DNA from: DASUPK01 sp963774305 | GTDB lineage: Bacteria; Actinomycetota; Thermoleophilia; Solirubrobacterales; 70-9 | Assembly: GCA_963774305.1 (NCBI GenBank) | Contig: CAVZEM010000004.1 | Location: 1-64,000, forward strand | Direction: 5' to 3' | DNA length: 64,000 bases | Shown here: positions 22,563 to 30,379 of the stretch, in pieces | Numbering within the stretch: position 1 is the stretch's first letter | How the letters are laid out: every line of letters begins with the position of its first letter | Notes under the pieces: generated by a model | The model's database searches: none | What the model was told of the DNA's origin: nothing | What the model saw: only the letters and a program-made list of their open reading frames with translations | Made by a program: the position numbers and the translations under genes

Positions 22563-25532
22563 GTGAGCAACCGCCGCCGCAACATCTTCATCCTCGCCTT
22601 CGTCGTTCTCCTGGTCATCGGATCCGGGATCGTCATCGCGACCAAGAAGACGACCCTCGGGCTCGACCTGAAGGGCGGTACGGAGTTGATCTTCCAGGGC
22701 CGTCCGACGCCGCAGAACCCGACGATCAGCAGCGCCGACATGGAGCGCGCGATCGAGATCATCCGCAAGCGCACCGACGCCCTGGGTGTGTCGGAGCCGG
22801 AGATCTCGAGGATCGGGTCGGACTCGATTCGCGTCGGTCTGCCCGATGTCTCGAACGCGTCCAGGGCGGAGGCCCAGGTCGGCGAGACCGCGCAGCTCTA
22901 CTTCTACGACTGGGAGCCGAACGTCATCCCGAACCCGGCGAAGACGAACGTGCCGAACGGAGAGTCCTCGTTCGATCGCCTCTACGACGCGGTCCTGGTC
23001 GCCTCCAAGCAGACGCCCGAGTGCTTCCAGAACAAGTGCACCACGACCGGATCGCGCTACTACCTTTTCGACTCCCGCACCCACCAGTACAAGGCCGGCC
23101 CGACGGACACGAAGCAGGATCTCTTCAGCGAGCTGCCGGGGCAGAGGCAACCGCCTCATACGGAGATCCTCAGCGTCCCGCAGGGCACGCTCGTCGTCGA
23201 GAAGGAGGGGACCAACGGGAACTCGGCGCCCGACAACCCGAACGACCCGTCGGCCGAGTGGTTCGCGATCCGGGACCGTCCGGCGCTCTCGGGTACCGAC
23301 ATCAAGGACCCGAAGGCGAACTTCGACCAGTTCAACAACCCGGATGTGACCTTCAGCTTCTCGGACAAGGGCCGCCAGGAGTTCTCCGACGTCACCAAGG
23401 CGATCGCCCAGCGCGGGCTACAGAACGCTCCACCCGGGGTCGCCGGCAACTCCCAGGTCGCCGACTCCTACTCCGGCCACTTCGCCGTCGTGCTCGACCA
23501 GCAGATCAAGTCGCGCCCGATCGTCAACTTCGTGGACAACCCGAACGGGATCGACGGCCGGACCGGCGCGGAGATCAATGGGCTCGGGCTCCAGGAGTCG
23601 CAGGACCTCGCGCAGATCCTCCAGATCGGCGCGCTGCCGATCACCCTGACGCCGATCTCGAGCTCGACCGTCTCGGCGACCCTGGGTCAGCAGGCGCTGA
23701 ACCAAGGACTCAAGGCCGGAATCGTCGGCCTGATCCTGGTCTGCCTCTTCCTGCTCATCTACTACCGCTTCCTCGGCTTCGTTGCGGTCGTCGGCCTGGC
23801 GGTCTACGGGGTGCTCTTCTTCGCCCTGATCAAGCTGATCCCGATCACCCTGACCCTGCCGGGCATAGCGGGGTTGATCCTGACTATCGGGGTGGCGGCC
23901 GACGCCAACATCGTCATCTTCGAGCGGATCAAGGAAGAGGCGAGGGGCGGCAAATCGATGCTGAGCGCGATCTCCGCCGGCTATCGCCGGGGAATCGCGA
24001 CGATCGTCGACGCAAACGTGATCACGCTGATCACGGCTTTCATCCTGTTCGCACTCGCGACCTCGAACGTGAAGGGATTCGCCTTCACCCTGGGCGTCGG
24101 AACGATCGTCTCCCTGTTCACGGCCGTGGTCTTCACGCAGGCCTTCCTCGGTCTGTTCGGCCGGGCGCACTTCCTGCGCTCGCCGGCCCTGCTCGGCGCG
24201 CGCGAGAAGTACCACCGCTGGAACTTCGACTTCAGCAAGGCGAGCAGGTACTTCTTCAGCCTCTCCGGCTGCATCCTGCTGATCGGCGCGATCTCGTTCG
24301 CGACGAAGCAGCTCAACCTGGGCATCGACTTCAAGGGCGGCAGCCGCGTCACTGCCGGGCTGCAGAAGCCCGCCACCGTCGACGACATCCGCAGGACGCT
24401 CGACGGCGTCGGGATCACCAACGCGCAGATCACCAAGGCGACCAACAAGGAGCTGGGCACCAACGTCATCGAGATCGATTCGGAGTCGAGCCCGACCGAG
24501 GTTCAGAAGATCCAGCCGGCCCTGCAGTCGCAGTACGGGATCGTGCCCAACGGCTTCAACGCGACCACCGTCGGCCCGACCTTCGGCCAGCAGGTGGCGA
24601 ACAGCGCCATCGAGGCGATCATCTTCTCGCTCCTGGTGATCTGCGCCTATGTCGCGTTCCGGTTCGAGCCGAAGTACGCCGTGCCGGTGATCATCGCCCT
24701 GCTCCACGACGTCCTGATCACGGGAGGCGTCTATTCGCTGACGGGGAGGGAGGTGACCAGCGGCACCGTCGCCGCGTTCCTGACCATCCTCGGGTACTCG
24801 CTCTACGACACGGTCATCGTCTTCGACCGGATTCGCGAGAACGTGCCGCGGCTGCCGCGCGCGACCTTCTCCCAGATCGTCAACCGCTCCATGAGCGAGG
24901 TTCTCACCAGGTCCCTGATCACCGGTCTGTCGAGTGTCTTCCTGGTGACGGTGCTCTACATCTTCGGCGGCGCGACCCTGAAGGACTTCGCCTTCGCGAT
25001 GATGGTCGGCCTCGCCTCCGGTACGTACTCCTCGATCTTCATCGCGTCGCCGGTCCTCACCCACTGGAAGGAGCGCGAGCCGGCATACCGCCGCAGGCGA
25101 GAGCGCATCGAGGAGCAGATGGGCGGCGTGGTCCCGGCCTTCCCCGAGGGGAACGTGGTGGCGCGCGTCGAGGGGGGTCCCGAGGAGCCCATTCAGGCCG
25201 AGACGCCCGTGCCTGCCGCTCCGGCCCCGAGCCGCTCGCAGGTCCCGGGCGTGGCGCCCGAGCCGCCCGGCCCGGTGCCGCCTCCCCCCGCACCCGCTCC
25301 GACCCAGCCCGAGCCGCCCGCGCCCGTTGGTGCGCCGGATCAGGCTCCCGGTCCCGGGGACGGTGATGGCGTGACTCAGGGCGACGGCGAAGCGCCGTCC
25401 GCCGGCAACGGCGACGCCGAGCCCGATCGTCCCGAGCTCAGCGAGGCGAGCGCCGCCGCCCTTCGCCGGGTGCGCGAGCAGTCCGGCGGGCGCAGGCAGA
25501 AGCGACGCAAGAAGCACGGGAGGAATCGCTGA
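22563..25532 (+). CDS. secDF: Fused protein translocase subunit SecDF
   Basis: 989 residues. The SecD half (about 1-530) has the first membrane helix, TLGLDLKGGTEL, a P1-type periplasmic domain and a five-helix RND bundle with GVAADANIVIFERIKEE. The SecF half (about 545-850) has LGIDFKGGSRVTAG and YSLYDTVIVFDRIREN. Together they use the proton gradient to pull preproteins out of SecYEG. Fusion is normal in some phyla, but many actinobacteria have separate genes. The last 130 residues form a Pro/Glu/Gly-rich linker ending in a basic RRQKRRKKHGRNR tail. The start is GTG 22563. Confidence 0.96.
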   Translation: MSNRRRNIFILAFVVLLVIGSGIVIATKKTTLGLDLKGGTELIFQGRPTPQNPTISSADMERAIEIIRKRTDALGVSEPEISRIGSDSIRVGLPDVSNASRAEAQVGETAQLYFYDWEPNVIPNPAKTNVPNGESSFDRLYDAVLVASKQTPECFQNKCTTTGSRYYLFDSRTHQYKAGPTDTKQDLFSELPGQRQPPHTEILSVPQGTLVVEKEGTNGNSAPDNPNDPSAEWFAIRDRPALSGTDIKDPKANFDQFNNPDVTFSFSDKGRQEFSDVTKAIAQRGLQNAPPGVAGNSQVADSYSGHFAVVLDQQIKSRPIVNFVDNPNGIDGRTGAEINGLGLQESQDLAQILQIGALPITLTPISSSTVSATLGQQALNQGLKAGIVGLILVCLFLLIYYRFLGFVAVVGLAVYGVLFFALIKLIPITLTLPGIAGLILTIGVAADANIVIFERIKEEARGGKSMLSAISAGYRRGIATIVDANVITLITAFILFALATSNVKGFAFTLGVGTIVSLFTAVVFTQAFLGLFGRAHFLRSPALLGAREKYHRWNFDFSKASRYFFSLSGCILLIGAISFATKQLNLGIDFKGGSRVTAGLQKPATVDDIRRTLDGVGITNAQITKATNKELGTNVIEIDSESSPTEVQKIQPALQSQYGIVPNGFNATTVGPTFGQQVANSAIEAIIFSLLVICAYVAFRFEPKYAVPVIIALLHDVLITGGVYSLTGREVTSGTVAAFLTILGYSLYDTVIVFDRIRENVPRLPRATFSQIVNRSMSEVLTRSLITGLSSVFLVTVLYIFGGATLKDFAFAMMVGLASGTYSSIFIASPVLTHWKEREPAYRRRRERIEEQMGGVVPAFPEGNVVARVEGGPEEPIQAETPVPAAPAPSRSQVPGVAPEPPGPVPPPPAPAPTQPEPPAPVGAPDQAPGPGDGDGVTQGDGEAPSAGNGDAEPDRPELSEASAAALRRVREQSGGRRQKRRKKHGRNR

Positions 25533-25804
25533 TGGCCGCTTTGGTCTGGTTCACGATGGGCGTCGCGCTCTGGCACTTCACGGTCTTCGTCCCGGATCGC
25601 TTCCGCGGCGGCATCGTGGGCGCCTTCCTGGGCGCCGCTGCCGGAGCGATGGTGAGCGGCGCGATCGCACAGATCGCGCTCGGCAAGACCATCGGCGACA
25701 CGGACCTGGCAACCGCGCTCTACGCGGTTCCCGGCACGGTGATCGGCCTCGCCATCGTCTACGCCATGGGCGTGCGCGCGGGCGTAGAAGCCGAGCGGAT
25801 CTAG
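25532..25804 (+). CDS. Small three-helix membrane protein
   Basis: 90 residues with three predicted helices: LVWFTMGVALWHFTVF, GGIVGAFLGAAAGAMVSGAI and ALYAVPGTVIGLAIVYAMGV. Gly-rich packing is reminiscent of GlsB/YeaQ-type proteins, but the match is loose. ATG overlaps the secDF stop by one base (TGATG) with GGGAGGA upstream, so it is translationally coupled to secDF and may be an accessory. Confidence 0.75.
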   Translation: MAALVWFTMGVALWHFTVFVPDRFRGGIVGAFLGAAAGAMVSGAIAQIALGKTIGDTDLATALYAVPGTVIGLAIVYAMGVRAGVEAERI

Positions 25805-25873
25805 CGGGGTCACCGGGCCGAAACCCGGCGACGAAGGGGGCGAGATCGGCGTACTTGGCGCCTTACTGGCGCT

Positions 25874-26743
25874 ATGCGACAAGAAGGCGCCATCCGCCGG
25901 CGAGATGCCGCAATCGCCGGCATTGCCGCCCGCCAGCATGGCGTCCTTTCATCGCAGCAGTTGTACGCCGCGGGCATTGATCCCAGCGGGATCAAGCGTC
26001 GCGTTCAGCTCGGTCGCCTGCACCGCCTTCATCGCGGTGTCTATGCAGTCGGCCACCCAGCACTGAGCAACAAAGGGAGGTGGATGGCGGCCGTGCTTGC
26101 GTGCGGGGAGGGAGGGGTCCTCAGCCACTGCAGCGCCGCGGCCCTCTGGGAAATCCTGCCGCGCGGGGGGCGCGACATGGACGAGCGGGCACCGGTCGAC
26201 GTGACGGTCCCGTCTGCCAGCGGGCGCAGGAGGCGCCCCGGAATCCGGCTGCATAGATCCCGCACCCTTTCCACAGCCGATGTAACCGTTCGATCCCGCA
26301 TCCCGGTTACGAAGCCGGCCAGAACACTCGAGGACCTCCGCCGCGTCCTGCCGAGCAAGCAATTCGCTGCAGTGCTCCGCCAGGCGGAGTTCCTCCGACT
26401 CCCGCTCGGGGATCGCATCGCGCCAGACCACACCCGCAGCGAACTGGAGGCGCGCTTCCTCGCACTCTGCCGCAGGCACCGCCTTCCTCAGCCGGAGGTG
26501 AACGCCCGCGTGGACCGTTTCCTTGTCGACTTCCTCTGGCGGGACCGACGCCTGATCGTGGAGCTGGACGGCTGGGAGTCGCATCGAAGCCGCACCGCCT
26601 TCGAGGAAGACCGCGCCCGGGACGCTCGCCTGAAGTCGCTCGGCTACGACGTGCTGCGCCTCACCTGGCGCCAGCTGCAAACCGAGCCGAGACAGATCGC
26701 AGGGGGAATCCGTGCGCTTCTCCGCCAAGGGCGCCTATGTTGA
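25874..26743 (+). CDS. AbiEi-like winged helix fused to DUF559 (PD-(D/E)XK-like) domain
   Basis: 289 residues. The N-terminal about 70 residues match the AbiEi antitoxin-type winged helix (GVLSSQQLYAAGIDPSGIKR, then HRLHRGVYAVGH). A middle AbiEi-like segment (LSHCSAAALWEI, IRLHRSRTL, ARTLEDLRRVL) follows. The C-terminal DUF559/Vsr-like nuclease-fold domain has VDFLWRDRRLIVELDGWESH and RLKSLGYDVLRLTWRQL, giving Asp and Glu-x-Asp acidic positions plus Arg. No AbiEii toxin is adjacent. Such orphans are frequent in this actinobacterial lineage; their activity is unproven. Confidence 0.8.
   Translation: MRQEGAIRRRDAAIAGIAARQHGVLSSQQLYAAGIDPSGIKRRVQLGRLHRLHRGVYAVGHPALSNKGRWMAAVLACGEGGVLSHCSAAALWEILPRGGRDMDERAPVDVTVPSASGRRRRPGIRLHRSRTLSTADVTVRSRIPVTKPARTLEDLRRVLPSKQFAAVLRQAEFLRLPLGDRIAPDHTRSELEARFLALCRRHRLPQPEVNARVDRFLVDFLWRDRRLIVELDGWESHRSRTAFEEDRARDARLKSLGYDVLRLTWRQLQTEPRQIAGGIRALLRQGRLC
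26736..26741 (+). promoter_or_regulatory. -10 box before metallophosphatase gene
   Basis: TATGTT inside the end of the preceding gene lies six bases before ATG 26748 and supports that start over the upstream GTG at 26712. Confidence 0.4.
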
Positions 26744-26747
26744 ACGC

Positions 26748-27707
26748 ATGAGGGATCTCCTGGTGCGGATCGAGCGGATACCGATGGCCGTCCGCCTCAG
26801 TGTCCTGGCGATCGCCGTCGCACTCGTCGTGATCGCCACAGTGGGCCATGACGACGGCTCCGACCCCGAGGGCGGTGTGGCCGGGGCCAGAGCCCATTCG
26901 CCGTTCCTCGGTCCGCGTGGCGAGGGTACGGGCTGGCTGCGCTCCCGCTCCAGACGCGTATCCATCGTCTGGGCGATTGGCGACGGGGCCGACGGCGGCG
27001 CCAATAGCCGAGCAGTGGCGGCGATGGTCGGCGCCCAGCGAGTCGATCGCCTGCTCTATCTCGGTGACGTCTACGAGACCGGGACGGCGCAGGAGTTCCA
27101 TGCGAACTACGACTCGGCCTACCACCCCTTCAATCCCGTCACCGCCCCCACGATCGGCAATCACGAGTGGCCCAACGTCGCCACCGGCTATGCCCCCTAT
27201 TGGACGGCTGTGCGGGGAACGCCGCCACCGCTCTGGTACGCGTTCGCCGCCTCCGGCTGGCAGCTGATCAGCCTCAACTCGAACACGCCCACCTCAGCCG
27301 ATCAGCTCGCCTGGCTCAGCAAGGAGATCAGCCAGACGCCCCGTTATGGGACCTGCCGGCTCGCCTTCATGCACCACCCGGTCTTCAGCGCTGGCCTGCA
27401 TGGCGACCTGGGCTCTCTGCACGGGATCTTCGGCGAGCTGCAGGGTCACGCCTCGATCGTGCTCGCCGGGCACGACCACGACATGCAGCGCCTGCAGCCG
27501 GTGAATGGGATCACGCCCTACGTGGACGGCGCCGGTGGCCGGGAGCTCTATCCGGTGAACCGAGCCGATCCCCGTCTGGCATTTGCGGATGACACCCACC
27601 ACGGCGCGCTCCGGATCAAGTTGCACCCGGACCGCGCCGTCCTCACCTTCGTCGCCGAGGACGGCACCACCCTCGACCAGAGCACGGTGAACTGCCGGCA
27701 GCACTAG
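26748..27707 (+). CDS. Membrane-anchored calcineurin-like metallophosphatase
   Basis: 319 residues. An N-terminal anchor or signal (VRLSVLAIAVALVVIATVG) precedes a metallophosphoesterase domain with the usual ordered motifs: AIGDGAD, LYLGDVYETG, IGNHEWPN, MHHPVFSAG and LAGHDHDMQRL. The domain resembles purple-acid-phosphatase-like secreted enzymes; extracytoplasmic phosphate-ester hydrolysis is likely. ATG 26748 is preferred because the longer frame overlaps the upstream gene. Confidence 0.9.
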   Translation: MRDLLVRIERIPMAVRLSVLAIAVALVVIATVGHDDGSDPEGGVAGARAHSPFLGPRGEGTGWLRSRSRRVSIVWAIGDGADGGANSRAVAAMVGAQRVDRLLYLGDVYETGTAQEFHANYDSAYHPFNPVTAPTIGNHEWPNVATGYAPYWTAVRGTPPPLWYAFAASGWQLISLNSNTPTSADQLAWLSKEISQTPRYGTCRLAFMHHPVFSAGLHGDLGSLHGIFGELQGHASIVLAGHDHDMQRLQPVNGITPYVDGAGGRELYPVNRADPRLAFADDTHHGALRIKLHPDRAVLTFVAEDGTTLDQSTVNCRQH

Positions 27708-27751
27708 ACCCCGCCGGATAATCCGTCGGGGGCCGAACTCAAGATGGTGGG

Positions 27752-30379
27752 ATGGCCTCGACAGGACCCGCGCAAGCCTTCCAGGCCGACCCCTACGACT
27801 ACGGGGAGGTCCGGCGGCTGGCGGCTGAGCTGGAGCTCGCCGAGCCCGTCGCGGTGACGCTCGTCCGCCGTGGGTACCGCACCGTGGATGCGGCCCGCCG
27901 CTTCCTCGAGGCGCGCGAGGCTCATGAGCCGACCGAGTTCCGGGGCATGGAGGAGGTCTGCGAGCAGATCCTCTCGGTGGCTCGCGGCTCGGGCCTGATC
28001 ACCGTCCACGGCGACTACGACGTGGATGGGGTCACCTCGACGGCGATCCTCGTTTCGACCCTCCGCTGGCTCGGTGCAGAGTGCGACTGGTTCATCCCAG
28101 ACCGGCTCTCGGATGGCTACGGCCTGACCATGTCGAGCGTCGAGGAGCTGCAGCGGCGCGGCACCGAGCTCGTCATCACGGTCGACTGCGGTATCGGCTC
28201 TGCCGAGGAGGTGGCCGCTGCACGAGCCGCCGGGATCAAGGTCGTCGTCACCGACCACCACCTGCCCGGCGAGCGGCTCCCGGACTGCCCGATCATCCAC
28301 CCGGTCGTCTCCGACTACCCGTTCGAGGGCCTCTGCGCTGCCGGCGTCGCCCACAAGCTCGCCACCGCGCTCTGCGACGCCGCGGGGCGGGGTGCGGTCG
28401 AGACCGTGGGCGGGAGGCGCCATCCAGCCGACGCCCACCTCGACCTGGTGGCCCTCGCGACCGTCGCCGACATGGTCCCGCTGGTGGGCGAGAATCGCCG
28501 CCTGGTGCGAGAGGGCCTGCGTCTATTCCGGGACAGCCCTCGCGTAGGTCTGCGCGCCCTGATGGCGGCGGCGTCGGTCGACCCCGAGACCGTCGACGCC
28601 GGCGCGCTCGGCTTCCGGCTCGCCCCCCGGATCAACGCAGCTGGACGCCTCTACCGCGCCGACGCCGGGGTCGAGTTGATGCTCACCGACGACGTCGATC
28701 GGGCGGCGGCCATCGCGGCCGAGCTCGATCGCGCCAACGCCGAGCGGCGGTGGGCCGAGCGGAAGGCTGTGGAGGGGGCGGAGCGCGCTCGTTCGGCGCT
28801 GCCGGCCTCGCAGGCCGATGCCGCGGCGCTCGTCCTTGCCGGTGAGGGGTGGCATCCCGGCGTGGTCGGCATCGCCGCTTCCCGCATGGTCGAGCGCCAC
28901 TTCCGGCCGACGATCCTGCTCTCGGTCGAGGGCGACCGGGCCAAGGGCTCGGCCCGGAGCATTCCCGGATTCGATCTGGTCGCCGCACTCGACGCCACCG
29001 CCGAGCACCTCACTCGCTATGGGGGACATCGTGCCGCCGCCGGGCTGGAGCTGCCCGCCGACCGGGTCGACGCCTTCCGCGAGGCCTTCATCGCCCATGC
29101 GGCGTCGGAGATCGATCCGGCCGATCTGGTCCGCAGGGAGCGCCTCGACGCCCTGGTGGGCGTCGGGAGGGAGGGGATCGGGATGGACCTCGCCCGCCAA
29201 CTGGAGAGCCTCGGTCCCTTCGGTATGGGAAATCCTGGCCCCAGGCTGCTGGTTCCGTCGGGCCGCCTGCGAGAGGTCCGGCCGCTCGGCGAGGAGGGCA
29301 AGCATTCCCGCTTCCAGCTCGAGAGCGGTGCCGGCCGCGCCGCCGGGGTGGCATTCGGGATGAACAGCGAGATCTCCGGTCGCGAGGACCAGCCGCTGGA
29401 TCTCTCGGTCGAGCTCGAGGTCGATCGCTGGAACGGCGCCGAGCAGCCGAGGGTGGTGGTGCGAGAGCTCTATCCGCTCGCCGGTGCCGAATCCGACCCT
29501 GACGGCAGCCCGTGCGGCGAGGGCTGCCCGGCGCCGGACGGCGAGTGGTGGGACCGACTCGAGCGCGAGATGGAGCGCGTGGCCGAGGGCCGGCCGGGAG
29601 CGCTCCTCGACGTCCGTGCCCCCGATGGTCCACGCCGCGAGCAGGTCGATCGCCGCGGCGGCGCGGCCGTGGCGTCACTGGCCGAGCTGATCTCGAGCGG
29701 CGAGTCGGTACTGGCCATCTGCGCGGACGCCGCCCGGCGCGCGAAGCTCGCCTCGGCGGCGGCCGACCCCAGGCGGTTCGGCGCCGCCCTGCCGCGGATC
29801 GCCTGCTGCCGCTGCGGGGCGGATTCGCTCGACCGGGCTGTTCGGACCTCCCCGGAAGCCGGCGCCGGCCTGGTCCTGGTCGACTGGACGGCCCTGGCCC
29901 TGCGGCCCGATGCGCCCCGGAGCTTCCGCCATGTCGTGGTGATCGATCTCGCGCCGAGCGAGGCGCTCGAGGGCCTGGCCTGGGCCGACCCCGAGGACCA
30001 TGGCTACCTCCACCTCGCCTGGGGTCCGGCCGAGCTCGATCTCACCGAGCGCCTCCTGGGCTTTGAGTGGGAGCTCCGCGGGGCGATAGCGGAGATCTGG
30101 CGGGCGCTCGCCGAGGCCGGGGGAGAGGCCGAGGGCGAAGCCCTGCGCTCGATCCTCGAGGGCGCCTCCGACTACCCGCGCACGCCCGAGACCGCCGCCC
30201 GGTGCGTGCGGGTTCTCTGTGAGCTCGGCTTGTGCGAATGGCCGTCCGATCGCGCCGCCCCCGCTCTGCGGGTTTTATCCTCGGAGAGGACCGATCTGGG
30301 GCGATCCCGGGCCTACGGGTCCTGTCTCGCCAGACACCAGGAGGCCATCCGATTCCTACAAGCAAGAGCACAGACCTAA
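27752..30379 (+). CDS. recJ: Single-stranded-DNA exonuclease RecJ with long C-terminal extension
   Basis: 875 residues. DHH phosphoesterase core with HGDYDVDGVTSTAIL and VVTDHHLPGE, VADMVPL, and DHHA1 motif YGGHRAAAGLELP, then an OB-like domain (about 460-575). This 5'-3' ssDNA exonuclease acts in recombination and mismatch/base repair. The family core is about 570 residues; here some 290 more follow, including CCRCG, VLVDWTALAL and HVVVIDLAPSEAL segments that recall a degenerate helicase-type RecJ_C domain seen in long RecJs. The 3' end overlaps the open frame of relA. Confidence 0.95.
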   Translation: MASTGPAQAFQADPYDYGEVRRLAAELELAEPVAVTLVRRGYRTVDAARRFLEAREAHEPTEFRGMEEVCEQILSVARGSGLITVHGDYDVDGVTSTAILVSTLRWLGAECDWFIPDRLSDGYGLTMSSVEELQRRGTELVITVDCGIGSAEEVAAARAAGIKVVVTDHHLPGERLPDCPIIHPVVSDYPFEGLCAAGVAHKLATALCDAAGRGAVETVGGRRHPADAHLDLVALATVADMVPLVGENRRLVREGLRLFRDSPRVGLRALMAAASVDPETVDAGALGFRLAPRINAAGRLYRADAGVELMLTDDVDRAAAIAAELDRANAERRWAERKAVEGAERARSALPASQADAAALVLAGEGWHPGVVGIAASRMVERHFRPTILLSVEGDRAKGSARSIPGFDLVAALDATAEHLTRYGGHRAAAGLELPADRVDAFREAFIAHAASEIDPADLVRRERLDALVGVGREGIGMDLARQLESLGPFGMGNPGPRLLVPSGRLREVRPLGEEGKHSRFQLESGAGRAAGVAFGMNSEISGREDQPLDLSVELEVDRWNGAEQPRVVVRELYPLAGAESDPDGSPCGEGCPAPDGEWWDRLEREMERVAEGRPGALLDVRAPDGPRREQVDRRGGAAVASLAELISSGESVLAICADAARRAKLASAAADPRRFGAALPRIACCRCGADSLDRAVRTSPEAGAGLVLVDWTALALRPDAPRSFRHVVVIDLAPSEALEGLAWADPEDHGYLHLAWGPAELDLTERLLGFEWELRGAIAEIWRALAEAGGEAEGEALRSILEGASDYPRTPETAARCVRVLCELGLCEWPSDRAAPALRVLSSERTDLGRSRAYGSCLARHQEAIRFLQARAQT

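Noticed and set aside
23418..25517. A 699-codon frame opposite secDF
   Set aside because: Antisense to conserved SecDF motifs; composition typical of a GC-driven shadow.
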